Positions 1 to 6,107 of a stretch of DNA of 9,825 nt are shown here, piece after piece. A model generated the notes under the pieces. That model saw only the letters and a program-made list of their open reading frames with translations, was not told the origin of the DNA and searched no databases. The position numbers and the translations under genes are program-made. Where the stretch lies: NCBI GenBank assembly GCA_934561725.1, contig CAKTGW010000009.1, positions 1 through 9,825 of the forward strand, read 5' to 3'. Within the stretch, counting starts at the first letter, position 1. Each line of letters opens with the position of its first letter. The stretch is from an uncultured Oscillospiraceae bacterium (GTDB lineage Bacteria > Bacillota > Clostridia > Oscillospirales > Oscillospiraceae).

Positions 1-311
1 GTATCATCGGTGATATAGGTCACATCACCGGCGCCGGCTTTATTCAGGCAGTTAAGGCCGTCGACCTTAATGCGGACATAGCAGGGATTTGCGCCGTTAT
101 TGGTCACAGTGGGATCCTTAGCCAGGATCTCGCCGGGATAAACCGCAGGATTATTGACCCAGCTGGGCTCAGTCAGTTCGATGCTCACGTTGCCCACGGT
201 GAAGGTATTGGTCGCATCATCCTCAGATGTGAAGTAAGCCAGAGATCCGCCCACAACGGCGATCGCCGCCAGCGCCACGACCAGGCAAATTGCTGTGATC
301 TTCTTTTTCAT
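1..311 (-). CDS. SipW-dependent secreted protein (camelysin/TasA-like), 3' end outside window
   Basis: This reading frame stays open from an ATG at 311 to the left edge, so about 103 N-terminal residues are visible and the C-terminus is missing. It begins MKKKITAICLVVALAAIAVV and continues GGSLAYFTSEDDATNTFTVG, the typical SipW-dependent signal peptide: positive start, hydrophobic core, Gly-Gly, an aromatic after the cleavage Ala, then NTFTVGNV. Cleavage is expected after Leu-Ala. The mature part has PGEILAKDPTVTNNG and CYVRIKVDG, which parallel PGVPTTKDPKV and YVFVKIDA in the neighbouring protein, so the two are paralogues with a beta-sandwich-like fold. A GAAAGGA ribosome site at 322-328 lies ten bases upstream. 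It follows the paralogue by 56 bases and probably belongs to the sipW operon. By family it would be a secreted surface or biofilm-fibre protein; the exact role is inferred. Confidence 0.85.
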   Translation of the reverse strand, partial: MKKKITAICLVVALAAIAVVGGSLAYFTSEDDATNTFTVGNVSIELTEPSWVNNPAVYPGEILAKDPTVTNNGANPCYVRIKVDGLNCLNKAGAGDVTYITDD

Positions 312-367
312 CGTCTATACGTCCTTTCGTTTCTCAGTTACTTTTAATAAGTAAACGTCAAGGGGGA

Positions 368-994
368 TCAGTCGGTGAACTGTGCCCAGGCAGCGGCAAC
401 ATCACCGTTAAAGCCGGCCTGCTGGATGGCATAAGCGGTAAAGGTCAGCTCACCTGCGCCACCGGCGATAGTCTGAATATTCGCCTCGGTAACATTGTCT
501 CCATCGACCGTGATTGCATCGCCGGCGATCACGCTGGTCGCGGGCAGGCTGGCACCCTCGCCCAAGGCCTTGTAATACACACCAGTGGTTCCGGGAACCG
601 CTGTCCAATCAGTGGTATTTACGGACCAGCTCAGGCAATCATTGTCTCCATCCTTGTAGGTGTAGTCAGCACCGTTAACAGTCCAGCTGTCCGCCGCATC
701 GATCTTAACGAACACATAAACGGCCTCATCGGTAGAATCAGCAGTGTAAGTCACCTTGGGGTCTTTAGTAGTAGGAACGCCGGGGATGATCTTGTGCGCG
801 CGCTTCAACACGTTGCCTTCAGAGTCTTTCACCTCAGTACCAGAGTTTTCTTCCAGCTTCAGGTCACCGACATTACCGATGGTGAAGGTATTGACAACTG
901 CGCTGGTCTTGGCAGTCAGATAAGCAAAGGTGCCGCCGATGCCCAGAGCAAAAGCCAGTACGATGGTGAGTGCAAATGCGATTTTCTTCTTCAT
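368..994 (-). CDS. SipW-dependent secreted protein (camelysin/TasA-like)
   Basis: This is a 208-residue secreted protein. The frame is open further upstream to 1093, but the start at 994 is chosen because AAGGAGT (1004-1010) sits nine bases before it and because it gives a proper signal peptide, MKKKIAFALTIVLAFALGIG then GTFAYLTAKTSAVVNTFTIG. Cleavage is likely after Phe-Ala, about residue 24. The mature region carries KDPKVTYTADSTDEAVYVFV around residues 78-97 and ends LTFTAYAIQQAGF with AAWAQF, a C-terminal pattern familiar in camelysin/TasA-type proteins. These are exported through Sec, processed by SipW and held at the surface or in matrix fibres. It lies 95 bases after sipW and 56 before a paralogue, so peptidase and substrates are probably co-transcribed under the upstream c-di-GMP riboswitch. 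Whether it polymerises cannot be read from the sequence. Confidence 0.88.
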   Translation of the reverse strand: MKKKIAFALTIVLAFALGIGGTFAYLTAKTSAVVNTFTIGNVGDLKLEENSGTEVKDSEGNVLKRAHKIIPGVPTTKDPKVTYTADSTDEAVYVFVKIDAADSWTVNGADYTYKDGDNDCLSWSVNTTDWTAVPGTTGVYYKALGEGASLPATSVIAGDAITVDGDNVTEANIQTIAGGAGELTFTAYAIQQAGFNGDVAAAWAQFTD

Positions 995-1089
995 GATGAA
1001 CAAACTCCTTTCAGTTTTCAGGGAAGCTTTGCGTACCGTAATATGTAAGCCTTTCGGCTTTCCCCCATGATCAGGTGCGCAGCGGGCGG

Positions 1090-1632
1090 TCACTCGCTCT
1101 TCTGCGCTTCTTTCTTTTCCGCGGCCTTTTTATCCGACCGCTCCGCCGCATCCAGAAGCTCCGGCGCAAACATCAGCAGCAGGGCAACGCCCGCCACGCT
1201 CCAGCCGATGTATTTTCCCGGCGGCTCAGAAAGCCAGCTGGACAGGTAGCCAAGCCCGGGGATGCAGAATACCGGCTTGCCGATCAGATTATTGAAGTGG
1301 ACCGGCGCGCCGTCAACAGCGTTGTTTGCATCGCCCTTGGTGGTAAAGCGCTGATTCTCTTCATCGATGGCCACAACTCTGTGGGTGGCGACCACCAGAT
1401 CCTCATTCAGAACAAAGGTGATGGGATCTCCCACCTTTATGCTGGCCGGATCAACCTTTTTAACATAGATCAGTGAGCCCGTGGGATAGGTGGGCTCCAT
1501 ACTGCCCGAGAGCACCGTATACGGCGTCAAACCAAGGAAGCGGACACCCGCAAGCGCCATGGCCAGGATCACGACCAGCGCCACCAGCGCCGTGCTTAGT
1601 ATATTCCAGATGTGTTTGACTGACTTATTCAT
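1090..1632 (-). CDS. sipW: Signal peptidase I, SipW (ER/archaeal) type
   Basis: This 180-residue membrane protease cleaves Sec signal peptides. An N-terminal membrane segment lies at about residues 10-31 and a second at about 139-160 (YIGWSVAGVALLLMFAPELL), followed by a charged cytosolic tail rich in Lys and Glu. The catalytic Ser44 lies in VLSGSMEPTYPTGS. At the position where ordinary bacterial signal peptidases have the general-base Lys, this protein has His84 in VVATHRVV, forty residues after the Ser as in Bacillus subtilis SipW. Asp101 or Asp107 in KGDANNAVDG is the likely third catalytic residue. That Ser-His-Asp arrangement defines the SipW/ER class, which matures TasA-like substrates. 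Two such substrates follow immediately on the same strand. A GAGAGGG ribosome site precedes the ATG at 1632. Expression is likely gated by the c-di-GMP riboswitch and terminator at 1746-1919. Confidence 0.93.
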   Translation of the reverse strand: MNKSVKHIWNILSTALVALVVILAMALAGVRFLGLTPYTVLSGSMEPTYPTGSLIYVKKVDPASIKVGDPITFVLNEDLVVATHRVVAIDEENQRFTTKGDANNAVDGAPVHFNNLIGKPVFCIPGLGYLSSWLSEPPGKYIGWSVAGVALLLMFAPELLDAAERSDKKAAEKKEAQKSE

Positions 1633-1745
1633 GGGATGAGCCCTCTCTATTTCGGTTTTTTGCTCTTCAGTGCTCAGCTTTGATCTGATTATATCTTCCT
1701 GCGGTTATATTTTGGTAATATTTTAAAAATTCTTTTTACAAATTT

Positions 1746-1780
1746 AAAATAAAAAACAACCGCCGTAACCACGGCGGTTG
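1746..1780 (-). terminator. Rho-independent terminator of the c-di-GMP riboswitch leader
   Basis: On the minus strand a perfect ten-base-pair stem (CAACCGCCGT / ACGGCGGTTG, 1757-1780) with a GGTT loop is followed at once by TTTTTTATTTT. It sits between the aptamer and sipW with no gene upstream of it, so it acts inside a leader, as expected for a riboswitch expression platform. The tail just after the aptamer contains CGGCGG (1812-1817), which could pair with CCGCCG of the terminator's first arm (1772-1777) as an antiterminator. Confidence 0.88.
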
Positions 1781-1820
1781 ACAAATTTTGACAATTTGGA
1801 GAATCGCTGTGCCGCCGCAT

Positions 1821-1919
1821 ATTGCTGGCAGCCGAACTGACATAGCCGGATATTCTCCCGGCCTTAGCCTTCCATGCTTTGCGTCCCGTGCTTTTGCACG
1901 GTTTGCTCTGATTAGCAAT
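1821..1919 (-). ncRNA. Cyclic di-GMP-I riboswitch aptamer (GEMM-I)
   Basis: Read on the minus strand, the segment holds the hallmarks of the GEMM-I aptamer in the right order. These are CAGAGCAAACC (GCAAACC at 1900-1906), a hairpin CCGTGC-AAAA-GCACGG (1886-1901), the invariant GGGACGCAAAGC (1876-1887), GGCTAA (1864-1869), a second hairpin GCCGG/CCGGC (1845-1862), and the closing CGGCTGCC (1827-1834). A basal stem ATTGCT/AGCAAT (1914-1919 with 1821-1826) encloses the whole. The class binds the second messenger cyclic di-GMP. It lies between a promoter and an intrinsic terminator ahead of sipW, so it should regulate transcription of that operon. Whether ligand turns it on or off cannot be decided by eye. 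Confidence 0.93.
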
Positions 1920-1944
1920 GTTAAATATTATTAAATTTACATAT

Positions 1945-1973
1945 ATTGTACCACACTCCATCTGTGAAGTCCA
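1945..1973 (-). promoter_or_regulatory. Promoter of the riboswitch-sipW operon
   Basis: On the minus strand TGGACT (1968-1973) and TACAAT (1945-1950) are separated by 17 bases. The TG one base before the -10 makes it an extended -10 element (TGGTACAAT). Transcription would start near 1938, about twenty bases before the riboswitch aptamer, giving a leader of roughly 300 nt to sipW. Confidence 0.7.
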
Positions 1974-1988
1974 TAGCTTCTTTTGTAA

Positions 1989-2120
1989 ATTTCCGGCGAA
2001 ATTACAGTCACTTTTTTCATCACATTTTGCCTCTTACAAAAGAAATTGCCCGTAATTTGTGTGATTTCCCCGCGAATTATCACAAGCCGGCGCATTATCC
2101 CCTAATTTCCCGGCTACTAA
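1989..2120 (+). repeat. Three degenerate 16-base repeats upstream of metY
   Basis: ATTTCCGGCGAAATTA (1989-2004), ATTTCCCCGCGAATTA (2064-2079) and ATTTCCCGGCTACTAA (2105-2120) are similar and lie in the gene-free region between the divergent sipW and metY promoters. The first contains an inverted repeat AATTTC-CGGC-GAAATT. A second inverted repeat, TGTGAT with ATCACA 13 bases apart (2060-2084), overlaps the middle copy. They could be regulator sites for the sulfur genes, but no known consensus is matched. The rest of 1633-2204 holds the riboswitch leader and the two promoters, and no coding sequence is supported there. Confidence 0.3.
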
Positions 2121-2131
2121 ATCGGTTTATC

Positions 2132-2160
2132 TGGACAACTTCCGCCCATGCCGCTATAAT
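2132..2160 (+). promoter_or_regulatory. Promoter of the metY-cysK operon
   Basis: TGGACA (2132-2137) and a perfect TATAAT (2155-2160) are 17 bases apart. Transcription would begin near 2167, leaving a leader of about 38 nt. That is too short for a SAM riboswitch or T-box, so control of this sulfur operon is more likely by a DNA-binding regulator. Confidence 0.85.
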
Positions 2161-2204
2161 TATAATAGTATTTACCACTTTACAAAGAAAGGACCGATCG
2201 CTCA

Positions 2205-3485
2205 ATGTCCAACTATAAATTTGAAACTCTTCAGCTCCATGTAGGTCAGGAGTCTCCCGACAGCGCCACAGACGCCCGCGCTGTTCCCATTTACGCCACC
2301 ACCTCTTACGTTTTCCCCAACAGTGAGTCCGCAGCCGGCCGCTTTGGCCTGACTGAAGCCGGAAACATCTATTCCCGTCTGGGCAATCCCACCAGCGATG
2401 TGCTAGAAAAGCGTATGGCCGCTCTTGAAGGCGGCGTAGGTGCCCTGGCCTTCTCCAGCGGCACAGCCGCCATTGCCGGCGCCGTGCAGAACATTCTGGT
2501 CAGCGGCGACCATATCGTCTCTTCCGCCACGCTGTATGGCGGTACCTTCAATCTGTTTGCGCACACGCTGGCCGATGCCGGCATCACGGCCACCTTTGTA
2601 GACGGCTCTGACCCCGCCAACTTCGAGCGCGCCATTCAGCCCAATACCAAGCTGATCTATATGGAGAGCATGGGCAACCCCAACTGCGACATCATCGATA
2701 TGGAAGCTGTGGCCAAAATCGCCCACGCCCACAAGATCCCCCTGATGGTGGACAATACCTTCGGTACGCCCTATCTCATCCGCCCCATCGAGCACGGTGC
2801 GGATATCGTGATCCACTCCACCACCAAGTTCATTGGCGGCCATGGCAGCGTGCTGGGCGGCATTGTGATCGACAGCGGAAAATTCGACTGGGCCGGCAGC
2901 GGCCGCTTCCCCGGTCTGACTCAGCCCAATGAGAACTATCATGGCATTGTCTTTACCGATACCGCCGGTGCGGCCGCATACATCACCAAGCTGCGCACCA
3001 CCATTCTCCGCGACTACGGCGCATGTCCCAGCCCCTTCAACAGCTGGCTGCTGCTTCAGGGACTGGAGACCCTGTCTCTGCGGGTCGAACGCCATGTGTC
3101 CAACGCACTGAAAACCGTTGAGTATCTGAATGCCCGCCCCGAGGTAAAAAAGGTCAATCATCCCAGCCTGCCGGATCACCCGGATCACGAGCTTTATAAG
3201 CGCTACTTCCCCCTTGGCGGCGGCAGCATCTTTACCATTGAGCTGTGCGACGCCGGAAAGGCCAAGGCCTTCTGCGAAAGCCTGAAGCTGTTCTCTCTTC
3301 TGGCCAATGTGGCCGACGTTAAGAGTCTGGTCATCCACCCGGCCAGCACCACGCATTCCCAGATGAACGAGGAGGAGCTTCGCGCCTGCGGCATCAGCTC
3401 CGGCACCATCCGCCTCTCCATCGGAACCGAACACATCGACGATATCATCGACGATCTTGCACAGGGCTTTGAGGCGATCAAATAA
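2205..3485 (+). CDS. metY: O-acetylhomoserine sulfhydrylase
   Basis: This 426-residue cytosolic enzyme is of the Cys/Met-metabolism PLP family (fold type I). It joins sulfide to O-acetylhomoserine to give homocysteine and acetate, the direct sulfhydrylation route to methionine. Visible marks are YSRLGNPT (56-63), the phosphate-contacting AFSSGTAA (82-89), VDNTFGTP with Asp183 facing the pyridine nitrogen, and the PLP-binding Lys208 in [12 protein letters not shown]. The length of about 425 residues and the large loop after the lysine region ([13 protein letters not shown]) fit O-acetylhomoserine sulfhydrylase better than the shorter cystathionine synthases and lyases. Some members also make cysteine from O-acetylserine. 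The ATG at 2205 has GAAAGGA (2187-2193) upstream. Its stop overlaps the start of cysK (TAATG), so the two are translationally coupled. Confidence 0.93.
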   Translation: MSNYKFETLQLHVGQESPDSATDARAVPIYATTSYVFPNSESAAGRFGLTEAGNIYSRLGNPTSDVLEKRMAALEGGVGALAFSSGTAAIAGAVQNILVSGDHIVSSATLYGGTFNLFAHTLADAGITATFVDGSDPANFERAIQPNTKLIYMESMGNPNCDIIDMEAVAKIAHAHKIPLMVDNTFGTPYLIRPIEHGADIVIHSTTKFIGGHGSVLGGIVIDSGKFDWAGSGRFPGLTQPNENYHGIVFTDTAGAAAYITKLRTTILRDYGACPSPFNSWLLLQGLETLSLRVERHVSNALKTVEYLNARPEVKKVNHPSLPDHPDHELYKRYFPLGGGSIFTIELCDAGKAKAFCESLKLFSLLANVADVKSLVIHPASTTHSQMNEEELRACGISSGTIRLSIGTEHIDDIIDDLAQGFEAIK

Positions 3486-4405
3486 TGAAGATCTTTAATG
3501 ACATCACCGAATTGACCGGCAGCACCCCGCTGGTGCGCCTCAGCCGCTTCGGCAAGGGCTGCTATGCAGAGATCCTGGCCAAGCTGGAATCCTTCAATCC
3601 CGCAGGCAGTGCCAAGGACCGTGTAGGCTTGGCCATACTCCGGGATGCGGAAAGCCGCGGACTGATCTCCCCGGGCGCCACGATCATTGAGCCGACCAGC
3701 GGCAACACCGGCATCGGTCTAGCCTCTGCCTGTACGCTTCTGGGCTACAAGCTGATCCTCACCATGCCGGAGACTATGAGCCTGGAGCGGCGGAAGCTTC
3801 TGGGCGCCTACGGTGCCGAGATCGTACTCACCGAGGGCAGCCGCGGCATGGCCGGTGCCATCGAGAAAGCAAGAGAGCTTCACGCCTCCATCCCCGGCAG
3901 CTTCATCCCCGGGCAGTTCGAAAATCCCGCCAACGCCCGGGCACACTATGAGACAACGGGTCCCGAGATCTGGCGGGATACTGACGGTATGCTGGATTTC
4001 TTTGTATCCGCCGTGGGTACCGGCGGCACCATCAGCGGCGTGGGGCTCTATTTGAAGGAGCAGAACAGCGACGTATTTGTGGTCGCCGTTGAGCCCGCCG
4101 GTTCGCCTGTTCTGTCCGGCGGCAAGGCCGGTCCTCACGGCATTCAAGGCATCGGCGCAGGCTTTGTGCCCCAGGTACTGGACCGGCGCGTGATTGACGA
4201 GATCATGTGCGTCACGGACGAGGAGGCCTTCTCCTGCGCCCGGGAGCTGGCCCGGAAGGAGGGCATTCTGGCCGGCATCTCTTCCGGCGCCGCCCTCTGC
4301 GCCGCCCGCCGTCTGGCAAACCGCTACGAAAACGACGGCAAACGCATTGTTGTGCTCCTGCCCGACACCGGCGAACGCTATCTCTCCTCCGGCCTGTTTG
4401 ATTAG
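3485..4405 (+). CDS. cysK: Cysteine synthase (O-acetylserine sulfhydrylase)
   Basis: This 306-residue fold type II PLP enzyme forms cysteine from O-acetylserine and sulfide. The PLP lysine is Lys44 in NPAGSAKDR, slightly altered from the usual NPxxSVKDR. Other motifs are [12 protein letters not shown] (69-80, substrate loop), VGTGGTISG (177-185, phosphate loop), [11 protein letters not shown] (219-229), GISSGAA (264-270) and the closing [12 protein letters not shown]. Length and motifs are those of CysK/CysM; there is no CBS or other extra domain. The ATG overlaps the metY stop by one base, with GAGG (about 3470-3474) serving as ribosome site inside metY. Together the two genes turn sulfide into cysteine and homocysteine. 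No serine or homoserine acetyltransferase is in the window to supply the substrates. Confidence 0.95.
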   Translation: MKIFNDITELTGSTPLVRLSRFGKGCYAEILAKLESFNPAGSAKDRVGLAILRDAESRGLISPGATIIEPTSGNTGIGLASACTLLGYKLILTMPETMSLERRKLLGAYGAEIVLTEGSRGMAGAIEKARELHASIPGSFIPGQFENPANARAHYETTGPEIWRDTDGMLDFFVSAVGTGGTISGVGLYLKEQNSDVFVVAVEPAGSPVLSGGKAGPHGIQGIGAGFVPQVLDRRVIDEIMCVTDEEAFSCARELARKEGILAGISSGAALCAARRLANRYENDGKRIVVLLPDTGERYLSSGLFD

Positions 4406-4490
4406 CTTTACCGCAAAACAACGTCCCAGAAGTATTGCCGCCATTGCGGCTGTGATCTGATCCGGCACAGTAACGCCGATAAACAGGATG

Positions 4491-4532
4491 AAAGCTGAAA
4501 AGGCGCCCCAAATGGGGCGCCTTTTCAGCTTT
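4491..4532. terminator. Bidirectional terminator between convergent genes
   Basis: A perfect 19-base-pair stem (arms 4491-4509 and 4514-4532, loop AAAT) has the core AAAAGGCGCCCC/GGGGCGCCTTTT and is flanked by A- and T-rich ends. It ends the metY-cysK operon on the plus strand and the unknown secreted-protein gene on the minus strand, whose stop codon (4525-4527) lies inside the stem. Confidence 0.85.
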
Positions 4533-5289
4533 TATGGACAAGCTTTTTTATATTCGAATTCGGATTCAGCCTGGAACCCACAGCCATAACGGATATCCCT
4601 GCATCGCCGTGAATCCAGGGTATGCTCTCTTCCAAGTCCCTCGCCAGCAGGCCAGACAGTTCATTGACTTTTGCATAGGCATCGGGCTCTTCAGATTCAA
4701 GGATCCGCTCGATTTTATCCCACTGTTCTTCCGGAAAACTCGCTTCTGTGCTTATAATAGGGTCAAAAAATTCTGCTGTTAACGTATCCGTTTCAGAATC
4801 GTAGAAGTACAAAATTTTATTGACAGGATCGTATGTCGCTTTATTCAGCAGAACATCTCCCTGCCAAGCCATAGATGTTCGCATACCAGATGTAGTGTCA
4901 TACAGAATGTTTGTTACACCCTTATACACCGATACGTCTATGTAGGAATTAATTTCTGGGAAAAGTTCCTGCATTTCATTAATGTTGACATCGTAAACAT
5001 CCATCGTTTCTGCACTGTTGACGATCTGCTGCGTTTGAACGTCACTGGATAAAATCAGTTCGTTAAGCTCCGAGGCAAGACGAATCTCTGAGCTTTCTAC
5101 CTCAAAAACAGGATTATCGAAAAAGGCTTCCAGATTGTGATTCATCTGGGCAGAGATGCTGGCCGCCTCTTCTTGGACAGCCTCCGCCTCTTGTGCAGCA
5201 TCTAATGCCGCAGCTGGAGCAGAAGACAACAGAGCCATTGTCAGGACAAGGGAAACGCTGCGCAGAATAAATCGCCTATGCCGGTACAT
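4525..5289 (-). CDS. Secreted protein of unknown function
   Basis: This is a 254-residue protein with a clear N-terminal signal peptide (MYRHRRFILRSVSLVLTMAL then LSSAPAAALDAA; cleavage probably after Ala-Ala-Ala near residue 29). There is no later membrane segment, lipobox or sorting signal, so it is probably released or loosely surface-held. The mature part starts with an Ala/Glu-rich helix, is acidic, and includes ILYDTTSGM, ILYFYDSETDTL and EEQWDKIERILESEEP. I do not recognise the family. The ATG at 5289 has AAGGAG (5297-5302) seven bases upstream. A weak TTGCCT-17-GATAAA promoter-like pair (5307-5335) lies in front but would start transcription inside the ribosome site, so readthrough from hpf is possible. 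The gene is visibly AT-richer than its neighbours and is bracketed by two terminators with the same core, hinting at later acquisition. Confidence 0.75.
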   Translation of the reverse strand: MYRHRRFILRSVSLVLTMALLSSAPAAALDAAQEAEAVQEEAASISAQMNHNLEAFFDNPVFEVESSEIRLASELNELILSSDVQTQQIVNSAETMDVYDVNINEMQELFPEINSYIDVSVYKGVTNILYDTTSGMRTSMAWQGDVLLNKATYDPVNKILYFYDSETDTLTAEFFDPIISTEASFPEEQWDKIERILESEEPDAYAKVNELSGLLARDLEESIPWIHGDAGISVMAVGSRLNPNSNIKKLVHKS

Positions 5290-5333
5290 AGTGCTTCTCC
5301 TTACTTTTTATCCCGTGTTTCCCAACCATAGGC

Positions 5334-5362
5334 AAAAAAGGCGCCCCGATGGGGCGCCTTTT
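5334..5362 (-). terminator. Terminator of hpf
   Basis: A 12-base-pair stem, AAAAGGCGCCCC/GGGGCGCCTTTT (5336-5347 with 5351-5362) with a three-base loop, is followed on the minus strand by further T residues. It lies just after the hpf stop. Both 12-base arms are identical to the core of the terminator at 4491-4532. Confidence 0.85.
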
Positions 5363-5372
5363 GAGGCTTCAA

Positions 5373-5906
5373 TTACATATCATCAGCGGAGATAAGTCCA
5401 TAGCCGCCGTCATGCCGGCGATAGACAACAGAGAAGCTGTCGTCCTCCTGATTCTTGAACACAAAGAACTCATGCTCCAGCAGATCCATCTGCAGGATCG
5501 CCTCTTCAGCGGTCATCGGCTTCAGCGAAAAGCGCTTGGTGCGGACGATCTTGAACTCGTCCTCCTCTTCCTCCGGCTCCTGTGCCATAACAGGCGACCA
5601 GTCGATCGTCCCCTCCCGGAGCTTTTTGCTCAGGCGGGTCTTGTGCTTGCGGATCTGGCGCTCAATGGAAGCCGCAGCCGAATCGATAGAGGCATACATG
5701 TCGCTGGTGACTTCGCTTACCCGATAGAACATGCCGTTGTTGTTGAGAGTGACCTCCGCCTTATAGCGGCCTCTCTCGGTGCCAAATGTGATAAATGCCT
5801 CGCTCTCACTGCGGAAGAGGCGATCGATCTTGCCGATCTTCTTCTCAGCGTAGGCTTTCACAGCATCGTCAACATGCAGTTTCTTTTCGATAAAGGTAAA
5901 CTTCAT
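5373..5906 (-). CDS. hpf: Ribosome hibernation promoting factor, long form
   Basis: This 177-residue cytosolic protein holds idle ribosomes together as inactive 100S dimers during slow growth or stress. The N-terminal S30AE/YfiA-like domain covers about residues 1-97 and includes DMYASIDSAAASIERQIRKH (69-88). An acidic linker (EPEEEEDEF) leads to the C-terminal dimerisation domain, about 119-173, with VRTKRFSLKPMTAEEAILQM, EHEFFVFKN and SVVYRRHDGGYGLI. Presence of both domains marks the long HPF usual in Firmicutes, which can dimerise ribosomes without RMF. The ATG at 5906 has GGAAGGAG (5917-5924) ten bases upstream. It has its own extended -10 promoter at 5979-5987 and a terminator downstream, so it is probably monocistronic. 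Confidence 0.96.
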   Translation of the reverse strand: MKFTFIEKKLHVDDAVKAYAEKKIGKIDRLFRSESEAFITFGTERGRYKAEVTLNNNGMFYRVSEVTSDMYASIDSAAASIERQIRKHKTRLSKKLREGTIDWSPVMAQEPEEEEDEFKIVRTKRFSLKPMTAEEAILQMDLLEHEFFVFKNQEDDSFSVVYRRHDGGYGLISADDM

Positions 5907-5953
5907 CCGGTTTCAGCTCCTTCCGGGCGGCTGGACGCCGCCGCTAATTCCTC

Positions 5954-5971
5954 AAGCAAGCTCCCTTGCTT
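5954..5971 (-). other. Stem-loop at the predicted 5' end of the hpf mRNA
   Basis: AAGCAAG-GGAG-CTTGCTT on the minus strand forms a seven-base-pair hairpin. Given the promoter at 5979-5987, the RNA would start at about 5972, so this hairpin would be the first thing transcribed. It could shield the 5' end from decay; that role is inferred. Confidence 0.4.
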
Positions 5972-5978
5972 TGTGTGT

Positions 5979-5987
5979 ATTATAACA
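5979..5987 (-). promoter_or_regulatory. Extended -10 promoter of hpf
   Basis: On the minus strand TGTTATAAT gives a perfect TATAAT (5979-5984) with an upstream TG. The -35 position (6002-6007) reads TTTTAA, a poor match, which is tolerable with an extended -10. The start would lie near 5972, leaving a leader of about 65 nt to hpf. Confidence 0.65.
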
Positions 5988-6040
5988 TATTCTCCGCAGA
6001 ATTAAAAGAACAATCTGTTAAAAATATACACCAAAACTAT

Positions 6041-6075
6041 GAAATCTCCAAAACTTACCAAGTTTTGGAGATTTC
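6041..6075. terminator. Long perfect hairpin after the LRR gene, probable terminator
   Basis: A 16-base-pair perfect stem (GAAATCTCCAAAACTT paired with AAGTTTTGGAGATTTC, three-base loop) lies 33 bases after the LRR gene's stop and before the hpf promoter. On the minus strand it is followed by ATAGTTTTGG, so the U-tract is weak and the stem is AT-rich. Termination is the most natural role given its place. Confidence 0.55.
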
Positions 6076-6107
6076 TTGTGAACATTATTCAAATCTGCTT
6101 CGGTGCT

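Noticed and set aside
1030..1062. A second c-di-GMP aptamer suggested by TACGCAAAGC and a GAAA-loop hairpin
   Set aside because: The GCAAACC element, the order of elements and the second long hairpin are all missing.
1688..1693. TATAAT on the minus strand between the leader terminator and sipW, as a second promoter
   Set aside because: No acceptable -35 box at 16-18 bases; a riboswitch-independent promoter cannot be supported by eye, though 5'-end mapping should look here.
1689..1961. Short minus-strand open frames of 60-90 codons in the sipW leader
   Set aside because: They lie across the riboswitch aptamer and terminator, whose RNA structure explains the sequence; no convincing ribosome site was seen.
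2060..2084. CRP-like operator (TGTGAT...ATCACA)
   Set aside because: The spacer is 13 bases, whereas CRP sites have about six between TGTGA and TCACA; kept only as an unassigned inverted repeat.
2403..4468. Minus-strand open frames opposite metY and cysK
   Set aside because: They are antisense shadows of two well-recognised enzymes with full motifs on the plus strand.
6041..6075. Small inverted-repeat mobile element
   Set aside because: It is a single simple hairpin without target duplication or internal sequence; its place after a stop codon fits a terminator.
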